Part shown: in pieces, positions 61,101 through 64,000 of the stretch | Layout: the number at the start of each line of letters is the position of its first letter | Position numbering within the stretch: position 1 is the stretch's first letter | DNA from: Bimastos eiseni | Taxonomy: Eukaryota; Annelida; Clitellata; Crassiclitellata; Lumbricidae | DNA: 64,000 nt | Assembly: GCA_959347315.1 (NCBI GenBank) | Contig: OY365807.1 | Span: 31,996,204-32,060,203 of the forward strand | Reading direction: 5' to 3' | Notes under the pieces: generated by a model | The model's input: the letters and a program-made list of their open reading frames with translations, nothing else | What the model was told of the DNA's origin: nothing | The model's database searches: none | Program-made: the position numbers and the translations under genes

Positions 61101-62310
61101 TTCCTCTCTCAGGTTGCATTCAGTTTAAAGTTCTTGTTTTAGTCCTCAAGTCTAAACTGGGTATAGCTCCAAAATATCTAAGGATCACATTTGCTTCCTC
61201 TCTTTTCTGTCTGCAGCTTCTCATCGACCTCTCCTCACCTGACCTTCTCGGACCTTTGAAGATGGCATGTTAAACATGCTTTAATCATCTGCTCAAGATC
61301 CACGCTATACGACTGTCACTGCCTCCCAAAGACACTTCTACCTGATATGCATCTATTCATATGCGCCAGGTAGAAGTGGATTATGGTACTGCCGTTATTG
61401 TAGGACTTTCTCTATTAGCAACCCAGCTCATTGGTGGGATTCAAGAGTCTTATTGCATGCAAGACAGCTGTATTGGTTGCCCATGCAGAGGTATATTGAG
61501 TTAGAGAACCTTACAGTGTATAACTGCTTCCTGGTCAGTTGCGCTCCATTCTTCCTTAGAGAACTATGCATTTTAGTGTCATCCTTATCTAACCGTAGAT
61601 CTCCACTCAGCAACACAAGGTGATCTGGCTAAACAACCACATCAACCACAATTACCACATCCCATACTGATTAAATTCAACATGGAAGCCATGACAAGAT
61701 CACCTTCTCCTTTCTATGTCTCTATTTTGCAAGCAGTTGAAGACCAATCTATTCAATGTCAGCAGTCCTCTGCAGTCAGACTTGAAATATGTTAAGTTTT
61801 CTGATGAAGTGCTATATAAATGAATGCTTACAACTACCAGTTCAGAACCTGTTCCCTGTCCCAAGCACAGACGTGTGTTGAGAGTGCTGCTGATTTGAGC
61901 GGCAGCATATATATGTTTGATTACATTACATTATAAATAGACCATCATCACCTTTTTCCTTGTATGTTGGTCTCGTAGTATCCATTCACACCCCAGCAAT
62001 TACATTTTTGCACTCACAAATGCATGCTAGGGGATAGAGAGTAATCTCTGAAACCATACCTGTGAAGGTGTATGTGACATCATCCCCATCAGGGTCATAG
62101 GCCTGGACCACGTGGACGACAGTATTGGCGGGTGCGTCTTCGCTCACTTGGACATGTTCAACAGGTTGCATGAAGACCGGGTCCTCGTCGTTGACGTTTG
62201 TCACACTGACCCGCACCATGGCAGACCCACGGTGTGACGGGGTTCCGTTGTCCGTGGCAATTATCGTAAAGTTATATGTGTGGTCCGGGATGTTATCGTA
62301 ATCAAGACGC
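13872..62310 (-). CDS. CadN: Type III classical cadherin (N-cadherin type), 3' part, 30 visible exons
   Basis: Single-pass membrane adhesion protein: calcium-dependent cell-cell adhesion outside, catenin binding inside. The 30 exons listed below were joined by GT-AG boundaries and matching phases, giving about 2,307 residues ending in TGA at 13872-13874. Order by visible residue: partial EC (1-46); eleven EC repeats (47-153, 154-264, 265-366, 367-481, 482-602, 603-703, 704-821, 822-929, 930-1038, 1039-1143, 1144-about 1267) with LDRE and DxNDN calcium motifs; a divergent last EC (to about 1374); NC domain (1375-about 1470); Cys-rich/EGF (to 1562); LamG1; EGF; LamG2; two EGF-like modules; transmembrane helix (about 2122-2149); tail with YDEEG (p120 region) and APPYDS...LADLY (beta-catenin region). 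Two LamG plus three EGF segments fit N-cadherin-type rather than insect E-cadherin. The family call is firm; one-to-one orthology with fly CadN is inference. The 5' end is outside the window. Confidence 0.96.
14928..15056 (-). CDS. Cadherin exon 29: cytoplasmic middle segment
   Basis: Two-base start after TTACAG, donor GTGAGC leaving one base. Encodes GEEDQDAYDINKLKKPVG, continuing the juxtamembrane core, then a poorly conserved Ser/Asn/Lys-rich spacer. Confidence 0.93.
15874..16509 (+). pseudogene. LINE ORF1 relic
   Basis: ATG at 15874, one in-frame TGA at 15970-15972, then open to 16509. Shows a coiled-coil-like heptad stretch (VNQQVKVLDDDNKLLHRKL), SRLDNLVIHGL, and a C-terminal IFTIGTAGGHTFVRL, the order seen in LINE ORF1 proteins that bind RNA. 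Confidence 0.65.
17050..17275. repeat. Imperfect tandem duplication, unit about 125 bp
   Basis: ACTCTCAAATACTGCTGCCT and ACTCTCAAACACTGCAGTCT start two copies, each ending near GAAAGAAAACGG and TTACAAA. Confidence 0.7.
17285..17645 (+). pseudogene. LINE endonuclease relic
   Basis: Fragments VGLIYKPPGSNQ, SELTKSKKDIILQG, then DNIFTN and DISYILP match the order of the apurinic-like endonuclease motifs of non-LTR elements, broken by stops. Confidence 0.55.
17938..18480 (-). mobile_element. 5'-truncated LINE 3' end nested in the larger LINE
   Basis: Minus strand carries WNNIPLEIR followed by a 3' region with GGTCTCTATTTAGCAGGAC and a TTTTTGATTTTTTTGATTTG tail. It interrupts the host LINE between the endonuclease relic and the RT relic, which resumes near 18480 (KFQKYRTDVKRQW). 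Confidence 0.65.
18480..20363 (+). pseudogene. LINE reverse transcriptase relic
   Basis: Motifs in order: TGLDGV, NHRPISVL, HGFRSGHST, LAKAFDTVDH, VPQGSNQGS, FADDS, FLGVCIDEHLDWSEH, LQKRAVSII, RSRGPLTWNGIP. At least two TAA/TGA codons (about 19149, 19939) and frameshifts break it, so it is inactive. Confidence 0.8.
20900..21100 (+). mobile_element. tRNA-headed SINE
   Basis: GAGGTGGCACAGTGGTATAG (box A like) and GGGTTCAAATACC (box B) are spaced as in tRNA-derived SINEs, followed by an unrelated body. Confidence 0.6.
21240..21332 (-). mobile_element. tRNA-headed SINE, opposite orientation
   Basis: Minus strand reads GTGGTCAATTGGTTAGAG (box A) and GTGTTCGATCC (box B). Head-on to the SINE at 20900; no complete acceptor stem. 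Confidence 0.5.
21429..21548 (-). CDS. Cadherin exon 28: end of membrane helix, juxtamembrane p120 region
   Basis: Two-base start after CTTTAG. Encodes LVLIFVVYTRRHR (end of the helix and basic stop-transfer), then DDVRENIIHYDEEGV, the start of the conserved p120-catenin binding core. Donor GTATGT leaves one base. Confidence 0.95.
22230..22477 (-). CDS. Cadherin exon 27: final EGF and transmembrane helix
   Basis: One-base start after GTTAG. Encodes CPKGQRL, a calcium-binding-type EGF (NINECFENPGICNYGTC, YYCECHSGYGGPLC), then the hydrophobic run VFVTTGAILAIIVCAFVV. Donor GTGAGT leaves one base. Confidence 0.95.
22762..22953 (-). other. Candidate cassette exon between exons 26 and 27
   Basis: 192 bp open in one frame, with a strong donor (AA-GTAAGT) and a plausible acceptor (ATCAG). 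Both ends have the phase of the exon 26/27 junction, so inclusion would insert 64 residues without changing frame. The segment has four cysteines (NFSC, YDCSQC, FSCHK) and no recognised domain. It would split the Cys-x-Cys step of an EGF, so it is not constitutive. The open frame could be chance. Confidence 0.3.
23218..24692. mobile_element. hAT-like transposon with perfect 8-bp target duplication
   Basis: Ends CAGGGCTGT...ACAGCCCTG, flanked by CCTCTCGA at 23210-23217 and again at 24693-24700. The ends are rich in palindromic TATTGGTATTGCAATACT words. No transposase frame; non-autonomous. A LINE 3' fragment is nested at about 23462-23700. Confidence 0.88.
23462..23700 (-). mobile_element. LINE 3' fragment nested in the hAT-like element
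   Basis: T-rich start (minus-strand tail), then GCCCCAAGGGATTTTCTCCC, the counterpart of the GGGAGCCCCAGAAGGGATG block at 18045. Confidence 0.5.
24705..24945 (+). mobile_element. LINE C-terminal fragment with (TTA)n tail
   Basis: Frame reading WNGLVGLADLVNSFKTKL, typical of the end of CR1/L2-type polymerases, then a 3' region ending GCGCCTAATAAATCGGCGC and a TTA run. Confidence 0.65.
25030..25330 (-). mobile_element. LINE 3' fragment with (ATCAA)n tail
   Basis: Plus strand shows repeated AAATCAAATCAATAAAATCA, then TACCATTTTATTACTGAGCC. Same tail type as 17938 and 29985. Confidence 0.55.
25958..26186 (-). CDS. Cadherin exon 26: end of LamG2 and first EGF-like module of the third EGF segment
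   Basis: Two-base start after CTTAG. Encodes CIAGCMNDVRYNGEWFPMD (end of LamG2), then an EGF-like run ending CQPGLECIDLWRHAEC. Donor GTCAGT leaves AG. Splicing to 22477 adds G and gives AECRCPKG, completing the Cys-x-Cys step. Confidence 0.94.
26187..26723. other. Intron between exons 25 and 26
   Basis: 537 bp, AT-rich; nothing recognised. Confidence 0.5.
26724..27018 (-). CDS. Cadherin exon 25: laminin G 2 core
   Basis: Phase 0 start after ATTAG; donor GTAACA leaves one base, which restores HDYEND-CATPSC across the junction. Encodes FGYRIRFRCNLGSGEKYL, VNVSDGVWHTAHL, VELRLDGGEGRC and PPLVDHDYEN. Confidence 0.94.
27802..28173 (-). repeat. Minisatellite built from the exon 24 donor site
   Basis: Eleven units of 32-35 bp with core TGTTTTACCTCTAGAACCAG on the plus strand. 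The right-most unit is the real exon 24 end and donor (28159). On the transcript strand each unit reads CTGGTTCTAGAG-GTAAAAC. Nine of ten intronic units keep AGGTAAAA; one has AAGTAAAA. Confidence 0.95.
28159..28346 (-). CDS. Cadherin exon 24: start of laminin G 2
   Basis: Two-base start after TTTCAG. Encodes SFIEWDFQDKYYAHLD, ELQLMFRTRRESGLLF and SEYLVLE. Donor GAG-GTAAAA, phase 0. The donor region is repeated about ten more times in the following intron. Reading past this donor meets TGA after five codons. Confidence 0.94.
28792..28990 (-). CDS. Cadherin exon 23: end of LamG1 and EGF 2
   Basis: Phase 0 start after TTTTCAG. Encodes LYDLHVGQV (last LamG strand), then an EGF: DGCPRE, CGRNGIC, CVCQPGWRGNRC. 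Donor GTTGGT leaves one base. AT-rich 15-bp repeats lie just upstream of the acceptor. Confidence 0.94.
29013..29098. repeat. 15-bp AT-rich tandem repeats next to the exon 23 acceptor
   Basis: About five diverged copies of ATGATATATTCATAC, starting about 23 bp upstream (transcript sense) of the acceptor of exon 23, where a branch point would lie. Confidence 0.85.
29552..29797 (-). CDS. Cadherin exon 22: second half of laminin G 1
   Basis: 82 codons, phase 0 to phase 0, acceptor GTTTAG, donor GTAACT. Encodes HIRLVVDHC, VNTPLQLGGRL and GFNGCIKNLIHDGR, the conserved C-terminal LamG strands with paired cysteines. Confidence 0.95.
29985..30790 (-). pseudogene. CR1/L2-like LINE polymerase C-terminal fragment
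   Basis: Minus strand shows LVASHLDYAKSLFVSL, RLQRIQNTLARVV, LHQLHWLPVEFRIKFKL, then GSRSFHASAPKEWNRLPL, the standard end of CR1/L2-type pol, interrupted by stops, with an AT-rich tail. Confidence 0.8.
30974..30999. repeat. (CATT)n microsatellite
   Basis: Six CATT units. Confidence 0.85.
31266..31338. mobile_element. piggyBac-type miniature element
   Basis: 73 bp bounded by TTAA at 31262-31265 and 31339-31342. Ends CCCATACC and GGTAAGGG are inverted. Contains the hairpin GGCCGCTGTGAGCGGCC. Confidence 0.6.
31422..31525. repeat. (ATGT)n/(AT)n microsatellite
   Basis: GTAT and AT runs. Confidence 0.9.
31968..32334 (-). CDS. Cadherin exon 21: end of EGF 1 and laminin G 1
   Basis: One-base start after TTTTAG completes EGF 1 (CLCLVGFDGPRC), followed by the first LamG: SWAWYEPLAQC, SLEFITTKDSGLILYNGP, FIILELKNGYPFLRIN and NDGHWHRVDIIRNGK. 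Donor GTACGA, phase 0. Confidence 0.95.
32552..32636. repeat. Three tandem units of about 29 bp
   Basis: GGTCTGTCTAAAGTGATTAC type units with small changes, in the intron between exons 20 and 21. Nothing else recognised in this 378-bp intron. Confidence 0.65.
32713..32990 (-). CDS. Cadherin exon 20: end of NC domain, Cys-rich segment, start of EGF 1
   Basis: Phase 0 start after CACAG; donor GTTTAC leaves two bases. Encodes LGLRILMVPIDECL, a Cys-rich stretch (ERCESGGC, AECQC), then the first half of EGF 1 (CQPNTCFNGGTC). Confidence 0.93.
33540..33787 (-). CDS. Cadherin exon 19: NC (non-chordate) domain, SEA-like
   Basis: Two-base start after CTCCAG, donor GTAGAG, phase 0. Encodes GITAEDFISRP, FQEALAKKLNIP, VDIFTVMNHP, IDVRYSAHGSPYY and LDGILLHNK. 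This stretch is diagnostic of invertebrate classical cadherins. The HGSPYY turn resembles the G-S site at which SEA-type domains self-cleave; cleavage here is inference. Confidence 0.93.
33930..34143. repeat. Three diverged tandem units of about 72 bp
   Basis: Each unit has TTGTGAGATACxxTxAA, AGTACAGGAAAG and a closing TGGTTCAGGA motif. Confidence 0.75.
34838..35313. repeat. Tandem duplication, two copies of 238 bp
   Basis: CTGAACATCCGATCTAGTGG starts at 34838 and 35076. The copies differ at few positions and both end in CCCACTAAAATAATTATT. No coding content. Confidence 0.95.
35461..35639 (-). CDS. Cadherin exon 18: end of the last EC
   Basis: One-base start after TCAAG, donor GTGATG leaving one base. 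Encodes LDHDSGQLSANGSL, YKFRVRVHDVV, VTVTVKDITDEAV and SGSLRIKG, the transition into the NC domain. Confidence 0.93.
36085..36420. repeat. Purine-rich and CA-rich simple sequence
   Basis: GA/GACA-rich stretch 36085-36185, then CACACGCA-type repeats 36305-36400, in the intron between exons 17 and 18. Confidence 0.8.
36495..36609 (-). CDS. Cadherin exon 17: start of the divergent last EC
   Basis: Two-base start after TACAG, donor GTGAAG leaving two bases. Encodes VPLGNVYAEDPDDWDV and FHFYQSRDME, the YxxDxDDWD pattern conserved near the membrane-proximal end of non-chordate classical cadherins. Confidence 0.93.
36706..36760 (+). mobile_element. SINE/LINE tail fragment
   Basis: GTGGCGCTATATAAATCAGC followed by ATTACAATTACAA, a tail form that recurs at 61800. 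Confidence 0.45.
37620..37775. repeat. GGATGGAC-type degenerate repeat
   Basis: Diverged GATGGACAGA / GGATGGATGG units in the intron between exons 16 and 17. Confidence 0.7.
37955..38167 (-). CDS. Cadherin exon 16: last canonical EC
   Basis: Two-base start after TTGCAG, donor GTAAAG leaving one base. Encodes MFDREKRKEYYLPIIMKDSG and linker IIGDINDNKHYPGHKNIF, then VYSYR leading into the divergent last EC. Confidence 0.95.
38168..39352. other. Intron between exons 15 and 16
   Basis: 1,185 bp; nothing recognised. Confidence 0.5.
39353..39613 (-). CDS. Cadherin exon 15: linker and EC with a Cys-rich insert
   Basis: Two-base start after TTTTAG, donor GTCAGT leaving one base. Encodes TPSQTGTGTLIVNL, linker MDVNDNFPEF, YENQPKGLTVAHI, AVDRDT and FEFWLP. 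A compact run with four cysteines (CGGGCPCHANPTC) interrupts the EC fold before FAFKFIP. Confidence 0.94.
40070..40310. repeat. Pyrimidine-rich CTC/CAT tract beside the exon 14 donor
   Basis: About 240 bp of CTCCTC and CATCAT runs on the plus strand. On the transcript this is a GAGGAG/GATGAT purine tract beginning about 26 bp after the donor of exon 14. Confidence 0.9.
40336..40469 (-). CDS. Cadherin exon 14: EC body
   Basis: One-base start after CTTAG, donor GTACAT leaving one base. Encodes FAIDGNGLVTT, KLLDRETMPGHRVHIL and AIDKG. The intron after it begins with a long purine-rich run on the transcript. Confidence 0.93.
40957..41198 (-). CDS. Cadherin exon 13: EC end and start of next
   Basis: Phase 0 start after TTTGTAG; donor GTGGGT leaves two bases. 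Encodes PVDFDSLLNP, VYVQDTDPSHVDTA, linker TDYNDNPPVF, then ACQENVTIGTTV and SASDKDTGLNKQF. Confidence 0.93.
41345..41430. mobile_element. Repeat family fragment
   Basis: GGTCAAAATCCAGAGTCAGG is shared with 29186 and, more diverged, with 45995-46030, so it is a dispersed repeat, probably part of a LINE. Confidence 0.45.
41924..42112. mobile_element. Long-hairpin MITE
   Basis: 189-bp near-perfect palindrome. The left arm begins ACTAGTAACTTTAAATAC and the right arm ends GCATTTAAAGTCACTAGT. Inner arms share TAATGCTAGCATTA and GGTTAAGAAATTACAATAA. The centre is a short AATTGTAAGCACAACAATT loop. The target duplication is unclear. Confidence 0.85.
42348..42591 (-). CDS. Cadherin exon 12: EC linker and next EC
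   Basis: Acceptor CTAG at 42592-42593, one-base start, chosen because it restores PPMSATVTIVIDDINDH across the junction; a CAG six bases upstream breaks phase. Encodes linker DDINDHTPRF, SATDLDIGHNAKLTYTL and VLKVFK. Donor GTATAG, phase 0. Confidence 0.91.
43325..43550 (-). CDS. Cadherin exon 11: EC body
   Basis: Two-base start after GTCAG; donor GTGTAT leaves two bases. Encodes TVIATDADNGNNGSVTYSL, FSIDSHMGLIST, ALDRELQAEYF and AKDRGSPPM. Confidence 0.94.
44170..44488 (-). CDS. Cadherin exon 10: near-complete EC repeat
   Basis: Phase 0 start after CCCAAAAG, donor GTAAGA leaving one base. Encodes VRATDPDIDRNSIIRYSL, INDHTGEIYLT, SLDRDQ, LAHDEPDMF and linker PKDINDNAPVF, then IPEHSRA of the following repeat. 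Confidence 0.95.
44815..45150 (+). pseudogene. LINE polymerase C-terminal relic
   Basis: Plus-strand frame resembling the CR1/L2 end, VLWNGVPKDLHQ, with stops and an LxLKEGKG-like close. Weak but in keeping with the other copies. Confidence 0.45.
45627..45806 (-). CDS. Cadherin exon 9: EC end with linker
   Basis: 60 codons, phase 0 both ends, acceptor AATCAG, donor GTGAGT. Encodes YKLTYRVFDDKFTN, linker LDVNDNPPRF, and the first strand of the next EC with an acidic QEEEQ. Confidence 0.93.
45960..46700 (-). pseudogene. CR1/L2-like LINE relic
   Basis: Minus strand reads ASVVHATLNYCNALFCSID, like the polymerase motif HAxVTSRLDYCNSLL, followed by a 3' region with GACCCTCTGCCTATCGCG shared with 29170-29230. 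Many stops. Confidence 0.65.
46809..46924 (-). CDS. Cadherin exon 8: middle of an EC
   Basis: Short exon; acceptor TTTTAG with a two-base start, donor GTAAGC, phase 0. Encodes ENRLTYSITGG, FEVVPDLGEIKV and HLDYENGHR. A second AG two bases inside the exon would break phase, so 46924 is preferred. Confidence 0.88.
47580..47723 (-). CDS. Cadherin exon 7: EC linker and start of next EC
   Basis: Two-base start after TTACAG. Encodes GEAEVQVRVTDMNDNTPFF, then VPENTDPGTVIITV and AEDKDE. The donor GTCTCT is weak, but its phase (one base) fits the next exon and no better donor is in frame nearby. Confidence 0.9.
47724..49193. other. Intron between exons 6 and 7
   Basis: 1,470 bp; no exon or identifiable repeat seen. 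48640-48790 contains GGGGCCCTAGACGCGCGCC, locally CG-rich. Confidence 0.45.
49194..49383 (-). CDS. Cadherin exon 6: middle of an EC repeat
   Basis: Acceptor TTTCTTAG, phase 0; donor GTAAGT leaves one base. Encodes FTIDRQSGVVRT, SFDREQKNEYY, VVAEDGAPSDRP and ends in GTPNQ. Its acceptor plus 9 exon bases is duplicated exactly 474 bp upstream in the intron (see findings). Confidence 0.94.
49482..49560 (+). mobile_element. tRNA-like SINE head
   Basis: TAGTCTAGTGATTTGTATGC (box A like) and GGGTTCAAATCTCC (box B) at tRNA spacing, immediately left of a MITE. Confidence 0.45.
49602..50287. mobile_element. MITE with internal repeats and captured host sequence
   Basis: Ends TACCGTGTATACTCGACTAT and, inverted, TACCGTATATACTCGACTAT. 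Inside are about three roughly 115-bp units with GACGGCCGCATGCATTAATA and TTCGCGGA motifs. Between the first two lies the 70-bp copy of the exon 6 acceptor (49849-49918). Confidence 0.8.
49849..49918 (-). repeat. Exact 70-bp copy of the exon 6 acceptor region
   Basis: Identical at all 70 positions to 49375-49444, same orientation. It includes the first 9 bp of exon 6, the AG and 59 bp of upstream intron. The pseudo-acceptor AG is at 49858-49859. Confidence 0.95.
50588..50690 (-). mobile_element. tRNA-headed SINE
   Basis: Minus strand: GGCTCAGTAGTGGCCGATCG, GTAGAG, then GCGGGTTCGAGCCTCG (box B). The arms do not pair as a full tRNA. Confidence 0.5.
51239..51436 (-). CDS. Cadherin exon 5: EC junction
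   Basis: 66 codons, CAG acceptor, donor GTAATC, phase 0 both ends. Encodes the end of an EC (ATNSLHNDTRL, linker LIDENDEIPQF) and the start of the next (VAENLEPGAEVITV, ATDKDEFQEF). Confidence 0.93.
51437..54013. other. Intron between exons 4 and 5
   Basis: 2,577 bp. Holds a GGCAGACA-type repeat (51990-52025), purine-rich stretches, and a possible SINE head near 53395-53470 (GGGTTCAAAGCC). No exon seen. Confidence 0.5.
54014..54391 (-). CDS. Cadherin exon 4: EC junction lacking the calcium linker motif
   Basis: 126 codons, acceptor TTCCAG, donor GTACGT, both phase 0. Encodes EARDKGEP and the end of one EC, where the expected DxNDN linker reads TQTINAYPQW. The next EC begins VSENAPVNTIV and has ATSSIPD in place of ATDxD and LDYE in place of LDRE, so calcium ligands are missing on both sides of this junction. 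Confidence 0.94.
54560..55166. repeat. (TA)n microsatellite split by an insertion
   Basis: TA runs at about 54568-54613 and 55113-55163, on either side of the element at 54614-55112. Confidence 0.9.
54614..55112. mobile_element. Solo-LTR-like element
   Basis: 499 bp starting TGTTGCGTCCCGTGATG and ending CAGATCGTCACA (TGT...ACA), inserted into a TA repeat, so a 4-bp ATAT target duplication is possible but cannot be proved. No internal retroviral coding sequence. Confidence 0.55.
55238..55696 (-). CDS. Cadherin exon 3: one EC and most of the next
   Basis: Longest exon (153 codons, phase 0 to phase 0), acceptor TTGCAG, donor GTATGT. Shows VKAVDLDTGPNGNVTYSL, FDIDPITGIIRT, VFDREAQ, KAEDQGSQ and linker GDRNDNPPVF, then YATDRDAGDNGKVEYF of the following EC. 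Confidence 0.95.
55697..58984. other. Intron between exons 2 and 3
   Basis: 3,288 bp, AT-rich. No exon recognised. A frame at 56916-57191 is hydrophobic but matches nothing known. Confidence 0.5.
58985..59259 (-). CDS. Cadherin exon 2: EC repeat with a Cys-Cys loop
   Basis: Starts with two bases after GCAG and ends in phase 0 at donor GTAAGA. Encodes FNIDPKSGIITL, ITAVDNGG, linker KDINNNAPRF, then the start of the next EC (MEKENVGTFVIQ). The usual LDRE is LDKA here, and a GGCCGG motif with two adjacent cysteines lies in the loop after AVDN. Confidence 0.93.
60472..60920. mobile_element. hAT-like non-autonomous element
   Basis: Ends TAGGGATGAA and TTCATCCCTA, flanked by CAAGCTAC and CCAGCTAC (7 of 8 match). 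Internal repeated ACTCGGACTC motifs near both ends. Confidence 0.7.
60960..61825 (+). pseudogene. CR1/L2-like LINE polymerase fragment
   Basis: LQSVLNAFARFV, then VLVLKSKLGIAPKYL (compare the standard YKxLxGLAPxYL), ending LKTNLFNVS and a GCTATATAAATGAATG tail. Frameshifts and stops throughout. Confidence 0.65.
62060..62310 (-). CDS. Cadherin exon 1 (first visible): end of one EC, start of the next
   Basis: Acceptor CACAG, first base completes a split codon from an exon beyond the window. Encodes the end of an EC repeat (LDYDN, IATDNGTP, linker TNVNDEDPVF) and the start of the next (VSEDAPANTVV, AYDPDGDDVTY). Donor GTATGG, leaving one base. No upstream partner exon is seen between 62311 and 64000. 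Confidence 0.9.
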
Positions 62311-62536
62311 CTGTGTATAAGTTACAACAGATCCATTATGCTGGGGATGGTTAAACACAGGGGCACCATGACAGAAGAAACTCAATCAGCACCATTATGG
62401 TAGAAGCTAGATGAGAAGCCATGGCTGATCGAAATATCAGAGACAGGAAGTCATCTGATGCTTGAGTACTTACTTACTTATCTATGTAACCAATACATCC
62501 TACAACTAGGAAAACATACATTATATATGCAAATAT

Positions 62537-63216
62537 TAGGGCATAACAGGAAATCGCCATGGACATTTGCCTCGGTCGAATATTGGACTATTCAGAAGTA
62601 TTCGCCTTGGCAAATATTACACCCGCAAATAGCTAAAAATAACTTTTTTGAAAAAATAATTTTTTTTTAAAATATTATTTTTTGTAAAATAATATTTTTA
62701 TATCAAATAAATTTAGGACTAATGGACTTACTTATAAGTAATCGATTAATTAAACAAGAACCTAACATTCCATTGAATTTTCTTTAAAATAATTATGTCA
62801 ATTTATATATTTTAATCTTTTTTGGTTGCAATCCCCAAATCAGTAATTTTCTCGCCTTAATTGGCTCCACCCACTGTCCGGTAAACAGAGAGTAAAAGCC
62901 GTCGTTGATAACTTCACATTTAAAATTTTATAAAAAAAATTTAAATTTTGTTCACAAATAAAATTATTAAATAATAAATATATTGTTATAGCCTAGAGTG
63001 CGACGATACGCTATATGAAGGATATTGCCATGGACTCTTCATTGACTACAGATAGTTCTCCTTAGCTATGCACGTGGCAGGTTACTACGCTTTGTCTACG
63101 GATGGTACTCGCCAGATTTGCCGCTACTATTCAGTTCGTACCCGGAACCGGCAAATAGTGCATCCAAATACTCGGATTCCGAAATCGGTGGAAATTGTCT
63201 ACTCGGTTATGCCCTA
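62537..63216. mobile_element. hAT-like element upstream of exon 1
   Basis: Ends TAGGGCATAAC and GTTATGCCCTA with imperfect 8-bp flanks GCAAATAT and GTAAATAC. No transposase. Starts 227 bp upstream of visible exon 1. Confidence 0.6.
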
Positions 63217-63333
63217 GTAAATACAAATTCAAAACGAGAAAAAAAGTGAGACAACGAAAATGAAAAAACATCTTCATGTTTCGGTTGGCTGGAATTTATC
63301 AATCACAGTTCGTTCACACCATATGTAGTTCAC

Positions 63334-63519
63334 AAGAAAAATTAGTTCGGTTGTCCTGAACATTTAGATATTTTTCTCTGAACCACAATAATAACAAGAA
63401 AGATTAGTTTGGTTGTCCTGGACATTTAGATATTGTTCTCTGAACCACAATAATAACAAGAAAGATTAGTTTGGTTGTCCTGGACATTTAGATATTGTTC
63501 TCTGAACCACAATAATGGC
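63334..63519. repeat. Three tandem units of 62 bp
   Basis: Units begin at 63334, 63396 and 63458 with AAGAAAGATTAGTTTGGTTG; the second and third are almost identical, the first more diverged. Confidence 0.95.
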
Positions 63520-64000
63520 AATGAAACCCAACAGCTGGCTAGACTTTCTTTCGGGTGCACATGGATCAACAATGTTCTTTTAGCGATTATTTCTGAACCC
63601 ACGAACTAAGGATGATATATTCTAGAGGCATCACAATTACAGAGCATGCCATTCCAAACCATTAAACAGTAGGTAGACACATTGATTACACATCACATGA
63701 TGGCAGTTGATGGTCCCACGTCTGATAAAGCCAAGGAAAGACTAATCAGAAACCAGTCAGAAGAAACTGACCAATATGCTGGCAGATACGTTATTGATTG
63801 CTTTATGCAAATCAACCATATTCACATTTTTTCCCAATGAGCAGGTAATGAAAATGATAATTTATTGAACACTCATACAAGTCAGAAAAAGCAATAAGCA
63901 CATAATAATGACACAAATACTGCTAATGCTGCCAAAGATTTACAATAATACTCATTAGTGACGATGCTAATGCCATGAACTTGGACATTTCATAATTTCC

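Overview
This is 64 kb of AT-rich, intron- and transposon-rich animal genome. It carries one recognisable protein-coding gene, on the minus strand: the 3' part of a type III classical cadherin (N-cadherin type). Thirty visible exons lie between 62310 (right) and the stop codon at 13872 (left). All 29 introns are GT-AG on the minus strand and every exon junction keeps phase. Joined, the exons give 6,925 coding bases, about 2,307 residues to the stop. The 5' end (signal peptide, prodomain and further cadherin repeats) lies beyond the right edge. The layout is a partial cadherin (EC) repeat, 11 complete EC repeats, a divergent last EC, the non-chordate (NC) domain with an SEA-like stretch, a Cys-rich/EGF segment, laminin G 1, EGF, laminin G 2, two EGF-like modules, a transmembrane helix, and a roughly 158-residue tail with p120-catenin and beta-catenin binding regions. 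This architecture is known from non-chordate metazoans, so the host is probably a marine invertebrate. A non-chordate deuterostome (echinoderm or hemichordate) would fit, but the species cannot be fixed from the sequence.

Region by region: 0.5-3.35 kb is a CpG-rich 36-bp minisatellite with a 364-bp higher-order repeat. 3.4-13.8 kb is non-coding, with microsatellites, an 11-bp tandem array, a tRNA-headed SINE, a degenerate Tc1/mariner copy with intact ends, and another terminal-inverted-repeat element. 13.87-62.31 kb is the cadherin gene. Its introns hold a decayed LINE with a nested second LINE, several LINE 3' fragments, three hAT-like elements, a solo-LTR-like element inside a TA repeat, hairpin and piggyBac-type MITEs, SINE heads, and long purine/pyrimidine tracts. 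62.3-64 kb is upstream intron or flank with a hAT-like copy and a 62-bp triplicated repeat.

The most unusual observations concern copied splice sites. A minisatellite of about ten units in the intron after the first laminin G2 exon repeats that exon's own 5' splice site. A 70-bp exact copy of another exon's 3' splice site, including 9 bp of exon, sits inside a MITE in the same intron. There is also a symmetric, open 192-bp candidate cassette exon with four cysteines between the two exons that form the third EGF segment. I found no evidence for a second gene, a genuine tRNA or rRNA gene, or a CRISPR array.
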